This document shows, piece after piece, positions 42,832-54,377 of a stretch of 64,000 nt of DNA (positions are counted from its first letter, which is position 1; every line of letters begins with the position of its first letter). The DNA lies in contig NZ_SOCN01000001.1 in NCBI RefSeq assembly GCF_004365095.1, positions 310,001-374,000 of the forward strand, given 5' to 3'. A model generated the notes under the pieces. The model saw only the letters and a list, made by a program, of their open reading frames with translations, did no database searches and had not been told where the DNA came from. The translations under genes and the position numbers were made by a program. This DNA is from Mycoplasmopsis mustelae. Lineage in GTDB: Bacteria > Bacillota_I > Bacilli_A > Mycoplasmatales > Metamycoplasmataceae.

Positions 42832-44259
42832 TTAATTACTTAAATAGTCTTTTAAATTCTTACCATATTTAGCATTATTTTTAAGTTTTCTTAAAATTTT
42901 ATTTTCTATTTGTCTAATTCTTTCTTTCGAAACATTATTTCGCATAATGGCAAGCTCTTCAAGCGAATGTACCCGATAACGATTACCGTCTTTATCATAA
43001 CCCACACCAAAACGACGACAAATTAATTCTTTTTCATCTTCTTCAAGTTCGCTAATCATATTTAATAAAATTGTCTTAAGTTCTTCTTTCGCTGAATAAT
43101 CTACTGGATTAATTACTACTTCATCTTTTACAAAATCGCTAAATGATGAATCATTTTCTTTTCCTACTTGTTTATCCAACGAAATTGGGTCAATATTTAT
43201 TTTTTTAATATAGCTAACTTTATCGGCGGTAAACTCGCCGCCTAAGCGTTCTGCAATTTGTTTTGGAGTAGGATCAACACCCAATTCGTGTTGCAATTCG
43301 CGCTCAATTTTAGAAACTTTATTAATTGTTTCAACCATATGCACAGGGACACGGATTGTACGTGCCTGGTCTGCTACCGCGCGGGTTATAGCTTGTCTAA
43401 TCCATCAAGTTGCATAGGTAGAAAATTTATATCCCTTAGTTACATCATATTTTTGTACTGCTTTCATAATTCCTTGGTTTCCTTCGGAAATTAAATCAAT
43501 GAATGATAAACCACGATTTTTATATTTTTTCGCATTATTAATAACCAAACGCAAATTACGTAAAATTAACTTATCGCGTGCTCTTTTACCTCTAAAACCT
43601 CCCCTATCCATTTCTTCTGATAATGCTTTTTCTTCTTCTTCTGTTAATAGCTTTCCATATTTACCAATTCAACGCATATATCATTTAACAATATCATTTG
43701 TTTCGGTTAGCTTGTTAGTTAACACACGTGATTTCTTAGTTTCAGTTTCTAATAATGTCATATTGGATGATAACATTTCAGAATTAAAATCTCCGAAATT
43801 GAATTCATCATCGTCTGAAGAGTCATCAGAATATATCGTTTCTTCTTCCTCTTCCTCATCTTCATCTTCGTCTTCATCTTCAAAGTATTCTTTATCGTCG
43901 TTTTTAGATAAATCATCTAGATCATAATCTGGTTCTGAAAAATCACTCATATCGTCATCAAAATCTTCTAATTCATCTTGTGATTCTAAAATTTCATCTT
44001 TTTGATGAGTCTTTTTGGATTTATTAATTTCCGCTTCTATAGCATCTTTATCATAGTCATCCATATCGCCAAAATCAACATGATCTTCAACGATTTTTGC
44101 TTTCATTAATGCATTTAAAAATTCATCAGAATCATCTGCCTCTAAACTTAAATTATGTTCTAATAAAATATCAAAAACCTCTTCTTGTGAGAGGTGTTTT
44201 TCTTTACGAGACTTCATTTCAGTTTTTAAAAGCTTAATAACTTCTTTAAATTGAGACAT
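42832..44259 (-). CDS. rpoD: RNA polymerase primary sigma factor RpoD, hyperacidic N-terminus
   Basis: 475 aa. The conserved core is complete: region 2 ([46 protein letters not shown]), region 3 ([14 protein letters not shown]) and region 4 ([37 protein letters not shown]). Trp in the 2.4 promoter-melting motif are TGA. Residues 87-155 are an extreme Asp/Glu region with long runs of E and D; region 1.1 is otherwise reduced. Start one base from the dnaG stop. This is the housekeeping sigma that should read the TATAAT promoters noted here. Confidence 0.97.
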
Positions 44260-44260
44260 T

Positions 44261-46204
44261 TTACCTCTTTTCTATTTTTATACTTTCTTTTTTTAATTGA
44301 TTTAAATTTTCATTAAAATCGTTGATTTTTTGACTGTTATGTATTTTATTTTTTATATAAAAATCTTGATTTGCTTTTCCCGCTTCCCTAATATAAGGTA
44401 ATAATTTAAATTCTACCTTATTATGTTTGGCTTGTAAAAAACTTTGATCTATTTGTTGTTGACATTGATTAAAATATTCATTGAAATATGTAGATAAATC
44501 ACTATTATTTTGATATTTAGATATGTTTATAAACAAATCCTGTAGTTGTTTCTTAAATACTTTAATTTTAGTTTCTACTTCTATATTTTCGTATGCTTCT
44601 GTTATACTATCAAATATTGCTTGTTGAATATTTTTAGTAATCTCAAGGTTAAAAAGTTTGATTTCTTTATATAAATCGCGCAATTCAGAAGGCTGACTAA
44701 ATAAAATATCTATTCCTTGTTTTTGATAAAATAATTGCGCAAAATCGTTTCTTAATAATAAGAATACTAAAACCTTAAATCTTTTGTAATGACTAATTGT
44801 ATCTCAAAATTCATTTTTTTTATTCTGAAGATGATAATCTTCTTGAACTAATTTTCAATCACCATATATATCATTTGCAAAATTGTTTTCATTAATTATT
44901 TGTGCGTTATTTTTATTATCAAATAACAACTTATGATGAAGATAAGAAATTATCAATTCATAATTGAACTCATTTTTTATTTTATTTATAAAATAGTTTT
45001 GAGTTTCTTGGGGGTAATATCTTAAATACAATTCAAATTCTTTTGCAAATTCTTTTATCGCTGCAAAATCAGAATTTTTATCAATCTTATAATTATTGAT
45101 TAAAACATTATAAATAAAATCAATTGCATCTTTAGTGGTATTTATGACTTTTTGCAATGCTTTAACACCTTGTTCGTTCAATGTTTCATCAGCATCTTTT
45201 TGGTACGGATTTATTACAATCTGAATACTTTGAAAACTGTTAGCTAGCAGTGTTTTCACGGTTTTTAAAGTAGCTGTAATTCCAGCATTATCATTATCTA
45301 AAAAAATTTTAATTTTCTTTCCATAAAGCAAACTAAGATGTTTGCTAGTTAAGGCTGTTCCCATAATCGCAACAACATTTTTTATATTTGCACGATAACA
45401 AGCAATAACATCCATGTAACCTTCAACAATAATTATTTCTTTATTAGCTTCTATAAAATCTTTAGCATCCGAGTAATTATAAAGTATTGCAGATTTATCA
45501 AATAGAGCGCTCTCTGGTGAATTGATATATTTTGCATTAGATTCACTTAAACTACGACCACTGAAACCTACGATTTCTCCGTATTGGTTTTTAATTGCAA
45601 AGACTAAACGGTTTCTTAATAGCTCGTTTCCTTCGGCATTAATTAAGCCCGCTTGCAATAATTTTTCCATTGGATAATTTAAACGCTCGATTAAATAATT
45701 AATTAATTCATTTGCAAGAGGGGCATAACCAATGTTAAAATGACCTAAAATTTCATTATCAAAAATGTTCCTTTGTGTTAAATAATTTTTTACATTATTA
45801 TTTTTTAACACTTGTAAGCGATAAAAATTATTTGCTGCTTTTAAAATTTCAAGTATTTCACTATCAATAGGATTATAATTTTTTTGATTTTGTTGATTAT
45901 ATGAACTAAAATCAACATCTAAACCACCAATTTCAGCGATTTTTTGCAAGGCTTGTAAATATGATTTATTTTCTTTTTTTATGAGGAAAGTTATCATATT
46001 TCCGCTCTCACCACAAGCAAAGCATTTGTATATTTTTTTACTTTCTGAAACCGTAAAGCTTGGATTACTATCTTGGTGAAACGGGCATAATCCGATGTAA
46101 TTATTACCCTTTTTAGTTAATGAAAGATAATGGGAAATAACATCAATAATACTAATTTGAGAAGTTATTTTATCTACAATTTCTGAACTAATTGATTTAG
46201 ACAT
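44261..46204 (-). CDS. dnaG: DNA primase
   Basis: 647 aa. It makes RNA primers for replication. The N-terminal CHC2 zinc finger is intact (YIGLCPFHQDSNPSF and KCFACGESGN), the catalytic core has LAGHFNIGYAP-like and FSGRSLSESNAKYIN segments, and TOPRIM shows EIIIVEGYMDVIACYRANI and IKIFLDNDNAG. The C-terminal helicase-binding part is Lys/Asn/Gln-rich and weakly conserved. A few TGA-Trp. It sits 17 bases after glyS and one base before rpoD. Confidence 0.96.
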
Positions 46205-46221
46205 AAACCTCCCGAGTTAAT

Positions 46222-47589
46222 TTATAAATATTTTTTTATATCATTAATATTAATTCGCATTTGTTGCATCGTATCGCGATTACGTAAAGTTACAGTTTGA
46301 TCTTCTATACTTTGATGATCTACAGTTAAACACCAATATGTTCCTATAGCATCTTGGCGACGATATCTTTTTCCGATAGAACCTGTTTCATCATAAATTG
46401 CCGCAATTCCAACATCTACTAAATCGCCATAAATATTTTTTGCTTGCTCTGAAAGTTTTTTAACCAAAGGTAAAACAGCAATTTTATAAGGTGTAATCCA
46501 AAGAGGAAATCTTAACACAACCCTTTGATCACCTTCGACAATTGTTTCAACATCATAAACATCACTAAGAACCGCTAACATTAAACGGTCTAAACCAATG
46601 CTTGGCTCAATAACATATGGAACAATTTTTTGATTAGTTTCTGTAATTAGATATTCTAAACTCTCTCCAGTAGCTTGCATATGTGCGGATAAATCAAAAT
46701 TAGTACGATTTGCAACTCCTAATAATTCGCCTCAACCAAATGGAAATTTAAATTCTATATCATTTGTAGCATCTGAGTAATGTGCCAATTCTTCTTGTTC
46801 GTGAACACGAATTCTAATACTATTCTCTTTTATTCCTAATTTTTTAACAAATTCTGCTGATTTTTTAACATAATAATCAAATCAGTAATTAGCTTCAGAA
46901 GGTAAGCAAAAAAATTCTAATTCCATTTGTTCAAATTCACGAGTTCTAAAAATAAAATTTCCCGGCGTTACTTCATTACGAAAACTTTTTCCGATTTGTC
47001 CAATTCCAAAAGGCAACTTAGCGCGAGTTGTTCTTTGCACATTTTTAAAATTAATAAAAATTCCTTGCGCTGTTTCGGGACGTAAATAAATTTTATTTTT
47101 ATTTCCTGCCACTATGCCTTGTTCTGTTTCAAACATTAAATTAAACTGTTTAATTTCCCCTCATCGGGTTTTTGTACCTTGATATTCTTTTAGATGTAAA
47201 TTAAGAAAATCTTGAATTTCTTGATTAGTCATTTTTTCGACAACTAAATCGGGTTGAATTTCTTGAACTAATTTATCAGCACGATATCTTTTAGAGTTAA
47301 CTTTATTTTCAATTAATGGGTCATTGAAATTGCCTACGTGCCCGCTTGTTACTCAAACCTGTGGATTCATTAAAATTTTCGAATCAATTAAAAAATTGTT
47401 TGCTTCTTTAAGAATAAATTCTTTTTTTCAAAAATCTTTAATATTATCTTTTAATAATGAACCCAATGGGCCATAATCTCATGTATTAGATAAACCACCA
47501 TAAATTTCACTTCCTTGAAAAACAAAACCGGTATTTTTTAGGTGATTGACCAAATCTTGCATTAATTCTTTATTGTTTTTAAAATTCAT
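46222..47589 (-). CDS. glyS: Glycyl-tRNA synthetase (class II, dimeric)
   Basis: 455 aa, the eukaryote/mollicute-type alpha2 enzyme. N-terminal [19 protein letters not shown] and [20 protein letters not shown], motif 2 [20 protein letters not shown] with [14 protein letters not shown] before it, motif 3 [16 protein letters not shown], and a C-terminal anticodon-binding domain (APYK-like [14 protein letters not shown]). Several TGA-Trp. First gene of a five-gene operon. TATAAT lies seven bases before the ATG and no Shine-Dalgarno sequence is seen. Confidence 0.97.
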
Positions 47590-47596
47590 TTCGGAT

Positions 47597-47602
47597 ATTA
47601 TA
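47597..47602 (-). promoter_or_regulatory. -10 element of the glyS operon, near-leaderless
   Basis: TATAAT on the minus strand, seven bases before the glyS ATG, one base more than in the other leaderless candidates. Confidence 0.55.
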
Positions 47603-47664
47603 CTCTTTTTATATTTTTTAAATATAAAAAGGTTATTCTATATTATTTTTCCAAATAAAGAAAT

Positions 47665-47689
47665 AAAAAGCCATAAATTGTGGCTTTTT
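47665..47689 (-). terminator. Terminator after the tail-anchored repeat protein gene
   Basis: Perfect stem AAAAAGCCA/TGGCTTTTT with a 7-base loop, 10 bases beyond the stop at 47699 and just before the glyS promoter. Confidence 0.85.
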
Positions 47690-47698
47690 ATTATTATA

Positions 47699-48985
47699 TT
47701 ATTTTGGATAAAGTGGTGGTATTTCTCCAACCCATAGAAGAATTACTAGTAAGAATAAAATAGTTAATGATAATGTAAGTAAAAATGTGGTTCAGAATAA
47801 ATAAGGAAATCTTTTTTTAGTAGCTTCTAATGATTCGACCGCAGCAGCAACTGGTGCTGATTTTTCATCTGCAAATACAACTAAATGGGTTTCAAGTTTT
47901 GCCTCTGCTTCATAAATTGCAAATTGATATTCTGTTTCAGGAAGAAAAGCAACATGTTTTTTATCAAATAAAACAAATGATAATTCTTGTGCTAGCAAGG
48001 CTTTTTCTCCAGTTGTTTTAACAAAATATACAAAAGTTTCTGGAGTAAATTTAATATCTGTTCTTGCAACTACAATTTGTGCGAATTTTTCTACTGATTT
48101 TGCTAGTGAAATAGAAATTAATTTTAACAAATTAGTTGCTTTTTCGTTATTCATAAGTAGTTTTTTTAATGCTTCCGCTGCTGTTAATACAAGTTCTAAT
48201 TGTTTTTTTACTCTTGCTAATTCTTCGGGTGAAGTTACTTGTTTTTCAGTAAATCTTGTTGAGATTTTTTCAACTTTTGCTGAATAGACTGCTAGAACTT
48301 CTAATTGTTTCAATGGTTCTAAATGTCCGATAAACGCGAACTTAACAACTTCACGTTCTTTTTTATAAACAACCTTCTCAACTTCAACAACTTTTTCTAC
48401 TTCTACTACTTTTTCAACAACTTTTTCGACTACTTTTTCGACTTCAACAACTCTAGGTGCTTCTGTTTTGGTTTCTGTAATAACAACAGGTTGTTTGTTT
48501 GCTTGTTTTTCTAATTGCTCATTTAATTCACGAAGTTTTTCTATTTCTAAATCTTTTGCTGATTTTTTTCTTTCAATTACAAATTCATCATCAACTGGGA
48601 AATATGTCTTGTGATCACTTACAACTTTAAAGTCAGTAACTGTTTTTAAAAATTTTTCAGCTTCTTGAGATTTTCTTAAACCTGTTTCAACATTAACAAA
48701 AAATTCTTCCAAAACTTCTTTTTCAACTACATTTCCATCAAATTTATCAACATTAATTTCAAATGATCAATTGTTATCTTTTCCCTCTGAAATAAAAATT
48801 CCACCAAAAACTTTTTGATCAGTTTGGAATCAGGTAGCACATTCATAACCAAGTGATAAAAATCAATTCATTGCGTCCTTGCGTGTTTTAAAACGAGCTA
48901 ATTCGTCCTTTACTTTTGGATGTCTTAAAACCCAAGGATAAGTTTTATTTTGCACTGGTTTAAACAAACATAATAAACGTTTCAT
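47699..48985 (-). CDS. Conserved mycoplasma protein with VEKVV repeats and C-terminal anchor
   Basis: 428 aa. The first 110 residues form a conserved-looking domain (MKRLLCLFKPVQNKTYPWVL, RFKTRKDAMNWFLSLGYE). Residues about 165-205 are repeats built from VEKVV/VVEKV units; both strands show the matching DNA repetition at 48360-48440. A helical region follows, and the C-terminus is a single TM helix (FLLTLSLTILFLLVILLWV) with a short tail, suggesting a tail-anchored or membrane-tethered cytosolic protein. The N-terminus resembles, from memory only, the family annotated MAG3090. No signal peptide. Confidence 0.75.
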
Positions 48986-49259
48986 ATTTCTAAATACCTC
49001 TTTTGTTCTTTCTTTTCTTATATTTTTGCTATTTACGCATGATTACTATTACTAAATTAGTGCTTAACAATAAGATTATAAAAAATAATCTTTATTATTA
49101 TATAATAATAATTATTTAAAAATATAGTGATTTTTATATTTTTATTCCTAAAATATAGGTAAAAACGAAATAAATTACATTTTTTATAAATATAATCATA
49201 AATTTCATGTGTTTTTTTCTTTTTCATCTATATCATAATAGAAAAAGTAAAGGACACCG

Positions 49260-50996
49260 ATGCAAAATCAAAATTTAATACTTAAAAAAATTAATGACAC
49301 CGTGCCTGAAACCACAGGTGTATATTTTTGAAAAAACGCAAATAATGAAATAATTTATGTTGGTAAAGCAAAAAATTTAAAAAAAAGAATGAAACAATAT
49401 TTTGAAGGACATATAAATTCTTGACTAACTCCAGCTATGTTGGATTCTATTAAAGATTTTGAATTCAAAGTGTGTTCTAGTGAAAAAGATGCATTTTTAT
49501 CTGAATTAAAATTTATCAAGGATTTTAATCCCCGTTATAATATTAAACTTAGATACAAACGTAGTTATCCATATTTTATCTTTAGATTAAATAAAGGATC
49601 ATTAAATATAGAAATTAGCGACGATCTAACTAAAAAAAACATTATTTATTATTTTGGACCACTTACTCCTAATACTGATTTTTCCTCTTTTTATGATGTT
49701 TTAGTAAATTCTTTTTTATATCATAATGGCCAAAAAATTGAAAATAAAGAATTAACATATTGGTACGAGCAATTAGATATTATTAAAAGCATTTTTAAAA
49801 ACAAATATCCAAAATTTCGTGAAGAAATTTTTAAAAAAGAAATGCAATTTAATTCAAAATTAGAATTTGAATTAGCTGCGAAATATAAAAATGCTTTATC
49901 TTTTTTAGATTCTTTATGGCAAAATCAAATTACAGAAATTAAAAATACTGATACAATAGATATTTTTTCTTTCCAAAAACTAAATGATAAAGTATTCGTC
50001 GCACTTCGCTCATATCAGCACGGTTCACTTGTTTTGTTTGATAGTTTTATAAGAAATTGAAGTGGATTAATAAATGAGTTTATAGAAAATTTTATTACTA
50101 ACTTTGTAGCAAATAAAAAAGAAAAAAAGTCTAAAATTAATTTAGATTTTAAATATAAAGATGAAAATTTAATCTTTGATGAAAACATAAATAAACGAAT
50201 CGTATACCCACAAAAAGGTATTTTTAAACTCATTATAGATAATTTAAATGAAAATAATCAAGCACAAGTGGATAAATACATAAAAACACATAATAATAAA
50301 AATACCAAAGTTGTTTGAACAAGTCTTCAAGCAGATTTAAACTTAGATAATATCGATAAATTTATTATGTTTGACAATTCATTCGAAAATAACCGCGATG
50401 AAATTGTGGGTTTTGTTCTAGCACGCGATCAAAACGGTACTATTCCTTCCTTTTACGTCACAAATAATCTGTCAAAATTAAAAAAAGAATATGATATCAA
50501 ATCCGATGTTCATTTTACTTACTATAATGCATTAATTTTCATTCAAAAAAATCTACATAAAATTACAAATAACGATATTTTTATAGCCGATGGCGGTTTA
50601 GCGCACATTAATGAAATTAAACAGGCATTATATGATATGAAATTAAATAATAAAGTTTTTGGTTTAATTAAAGATGATAAACACAAAACTAAAACCCTAA
50701 TCAACGATCAAAATAAAAAAATTAATATTAGCGATCAATCATTCTTATTTTTTGCAGATATGCAAGATAAAGTTGATAAATATGCCAAAAAACACTATCG
50801 CAGTTTATCGAATAGAAAAATTTCAATAAAACAAACATTAAACATTCCTGGTGTGGGTGAAAAAAGTATCAAGGTGCTTATTAAACATTTTAAATCTTTT
50901 GAAAACATCAAAAATGCAACTCAATATCAATTATCAGAAATTGTAAATAAAACAATTGCATCACAAATCTTTGAACATTTTAATAAAAAAAAATAA
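49260..50996 (+). CDS. uvrC: UvrABC system protein C
   Basis: 578 aa. UvrC makes both incisions in nucleotide excision repair. N-terminal GIY-YIG nuclease (TTGVYFWKNANN, EIIYVGKAKNLKKRMKQYF), UvrB-interaction helix pair (NSKLEFELAAKYKNALSFL), the RNase H-like second nuclease (MFDNSFENNRDEIVGFV, DIFIADGGLAHINE, GLIKDDKHKTKTL) and C-terminal helix-hairpin-helix (LNIPGVGEKSIKVLIKHF). TGA-Trp in the first domain. AAAGGA precedes the ATG. Divergent from the repeat protein gene; 48986-49259 holds only promoter-like AT-rich sequence. Confidence 0.96.
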
Positions 50997-51032
50997 TTTT
51001 TTAACTATATATAACTGCTAAAAAATTATTTT

Positions 51033-53354
51033 TTATTTGCTCTTCTTTGAAAGAACAAAAAAGCTTTCTAAATTAAATGCAAACGACTGTGGACCTCTAA
51101 GTTTGAATAAAATATTAGGATTAAACACTCCGCGGCCTATTTCAAAAGCTTGAATAGGATTTGACACTCATTTTAAATTTTCATCCTGAACAGTTTCTTT
51201 AGTAGGCTCACCGGTGATTGGATCAACTTTATAAATAGGTTTTTTACTTGCTACAAAATCTGACACTCTAGCAATATACACTCCATCAACTCTCGCAATT
51301 GTTGGGTTGCTATTTGTTTTTGTAGGATCATAACTTTCTACCCGATCTCCATAAAGATTCGGTTTAGTCAATTCTTTTGAAAAATCATTATCATTTAATA
51401 GTATGGTGTTATTTGCGTAAGTTGTTACGTGCACGTGTGGCATTCAACCACCATTGGTTTCGAGAGAACCTATAAATGCTAAAGTGTCACCTTTGTTAAA
51501 TTTTTGAGGGGTTTTAGGACTAACACTTTCTATAATATCAAAGGTTCTTTTACCATAAGTTTGTGTTATTGGAGTTCAATCAAATTGTTTATTATTTAAT
51601 GTTAAATTAGCATCCAAATGAATAAATCCAATATACACTCATCGGTTATCGCTTAAATCATATGTACCAAAGTATTCTTGTAAAATTTTTGGTGATAAGT
51701 TTAATTTAGATAACCTAACACGAATTAACATCACTGTCCCGACTCCTGCACCAGTTTTAATTTGTTGTTCATTAACATGTGGATAATAAACTGCAACGAT
51801 TTCGCCATCATATGGAGCAAGAATTTTTGTATGTTGTTCTGTCAAATAATCTTCACCAACATGTACTGAAATTGGTGTTTGTAGTCCTTGAGTATAAAAT
51901 GTTCTAGTTTGGTCATAACCACCAGTAAAAAGTTTATTTCCATATACTGAATATATTGATGCATTAACTCTAGGTAAATCTTCAAATGTAAGATGGTCAA
52001 CTTCAAAGTTATATGCATTTGTATTTTCTTTTAAAAATTCTGTATCAAATAATTCAGCAAATTTACCAACACCAATGTGTTTAGTTAGTTTTATAAATTT
52101 ATTGTTATATTTTGCAATAAAAGTCAACCATCCATTACGATAATCTGTTGGTTGAAATGAAACCTTTTTATATTCAAAAACATTATTAATAGGTAAAACA
52201 GTAATATCTCTATCAGTTAAATCCTCAAAGTTTTGATTATAGATATTAGAATTTGCTGGCTTTGCTAAAAGATTTTCTTTTAACTTTTCATCTCTTAATA
52301 AAGTATTTTCTGGGTCAAAATTAATTGTAAAAATTTTGTCAAAACCTACATTTAAAAATGGTAATTTTTTGTTAACTTCAAGAGTATTATCGATTCCGTT
52401 TGCAACTCTTACTTTGACTGAAAGTTGATTAAATTGTTTTGAATGTGTAAAACTAACATCATTAACAAAAATTTTGATTGTTTGATTTTTGTATTTTTCT
52501 TTTAAAGCAGTCAAATCAGGAATGTCTAACGTAAACATAGATTCAAGTTGTTTTCTATTTAAATCCTGAAAACTATAAATCGCATTTTCTTTATTATCTA
52601 TAAACTGTTTAATAGTTTCAAATGATGCATCATTTTTATCTTTCAGTGAAACATTAATTTGATTGGTATCTAAAAATGTTTTCAATTCATCAAATAATTT
52701 ATTTATTTGATCATAACTTTTGGCATCACTAGTTGATAGTTTGATGCCCTTTAAATAAAAAGGTATAGTAACTTCAGAATATAATTGTAACTTTGAATCA
52801 GTCCCTTCAATTGGAGTCTCAATTTTTATAGGTATAACTACATTGTTTTTATTATTTAAATCTTCACGAATATTATGATAATCAAACTTGAAAGATAATT
52901 TTTTTGTTTGCTCATCATTAACTAATTGATTTTGTTTTAGAATGTTAATAAATGTATCTTTATCGAATGATAGATAATCATCTATATAATTATTTGAACT
53001 TAGATTTTTAAATGTAATATTAGAAGCATTAGTTTCGATTTTAAATTTCAGAACCTGCTCTGATACATCATTATATTGAAAGAAATCTTCTATTTTAGTT
53101 AAAAATAATGATTCATTTTGCGTTTTAGTTGGATTTGTAATACTTGCAATTTGATATTCTTTTTGCAATAAATTTTGTTGTATATCTTCGGGTTTTTTAG
53201 GTTCTTTAGTTTCTACTAACGGATTATTACCACCTGTTTTGTGATCAGAATTTTGAGAATCTTTCTTTTTTACATTAGTGCACGCAGCAGCTAAGGCAAC
53301 TGTCGCAGTAGTTAAAGGAGAAAGTAATCAAAATAGTTTTTTTAATCTTTTCAT
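51033..53354 (-). CDS. Lipoprotein with M23/LytM-like metallopeptidase domain
   Basis: 773 aa. Prolipoprotein signal with lipobox ALAAAC (Cys near 25), then a Lys/Pro/Asn linker and a long beta-rich region typical of mycoplasma surface proteins. The C-terminal 300 residues look like peptidase M23: SVHVGEDYL gives His498 and Asp502 in the HxGxD motif, LAPYDGEIVAVYY matches the beta-sheet that follows, FIHLDANL gives His579, and MPHVHVTTY gives His640/His642 of the HxH motif. All zinc and catalytic positions are thus in place. M23 enzymes usually cut peptidoglycan cross-bridges, which this organism should lack, so the substrate must be something else. Convergent with uvrC. Confidence 0.8.
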
Positions 53355-53369
53355 TTTTCCTTTCTATAT

Positions 53370-54260
53370 TTAAAAATTAAGCCTAATTTTTACACTTTTC
53401 GCTATTTCGATAGCAATAGTTCCATAAATAAACGGAATAAGAATTGTAAAAATAATGACAATTGAAATTTTAATGTGTTCTAAAATAATGACATTTTTTA
53501 TGTTTTTAAGATTTTTATTATTTCATTTATATAAAACTTCTATTAAAAATAGTATATATGCAATGACATTAAAAACTATATCAAATGCAAAAAAACCAAA
53601 ATAACTTGAAATGAACAAAAAAATTCAAACAATAATTAAAGTTATAACTAATTTTCAGATACCATTAGTTCCATATTCTGCGTTTTCAATATAATTAATC
53701 ATTGGTACCACAACCACAAAAATTGATATAAAAACAAATTCTTTAATTAGATATTTTCATCACGAATTATTAATGTTATGTGGAACTTTTAAGATATCTC
53801 ATATTTGCAAAGTTTGAATATTCTCCTTACATTCCTCGTTTTTTAATAAAGATCTTTTAATTAAGTAAAATAAAAGAGAAAATATTAAGAAACCAGACAA
53901 ACCACCAGCAAATTGGCCCCCTATTAAATAAAATGTTCCTTTATATGTTTCTGCAACTTGTTCGGAATTTCTAATATTAAAACTTTGTAACTTACTTTGT
54001 AAGATCACGTTCACTGGATTTATAAACGGAGTAGCCCTACTTTGTGAAGTAAAATAAGACAATGCTCAGGGTATTATAAACGCTAAAAAAGTGGCAGCAG
54101 TAAAACCAAGCGTTGTAAAGAATTTATCGTTTTTAGGTTTTTGTATGAATTTAATTAATATTCAAATTAATACAAAAAATACCAAAGTAAATGATCCAAA
54201 AAATTCAAACAGAAAACCACTTTGATTTCAAAACACAAGAAGCAACTTTCGAGGTGTCAT
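53370..54260 (-). CDS. Aquaporin-like (MIP channel) membrane protein, diverged
   Basis: 296 aa, about six to seven TM helices. The first half reads like an aquaporin/glycerol facilitator: FLFEFFGSFTLVFFVLIW as TM1, then a loop with INPVNVILQ where NPA is expected, and YLIGGQFAGGLSGFLIF as the following helix. In the second half an E-containing TM (YLIKEFVFISIFVVVVP) repeats TM1, but the second NPA position is only FDIVFN. Thus both NPA boxes are altered. It may be a divergent glycerol or solute channel, or a protein that has lost channel function. It lies 15 bases upstream of the M23-like lipoprotein gene in transcription order, so the two are probably one operon. Confidence 0.5.
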
Positions 54261-54377
54261 TTTTCCCCCTTCGTTTTAGTTTTAACTTTTTTTAAGTTTA
54301 CTCCGTTTTAAAAATATGAAATTTAATAATAAATATTTTTAGCCAAAAACGCTTTCTAGAAAAGAAGAAATGTTATT

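Noticed and set aside
43499-43927. Serine-rich plus-strand ORF
   Set aside because: It is the complement of the Asp/Glu-rich codons of rpoD; no RBS and no independent support.
48323-48514. Phe/Asn/Tyr-rich plus-strand ORF
   Set aside because: It is the antisense of the VEKVV repeats in the minus-strand gene, a by-product of repeat composition.
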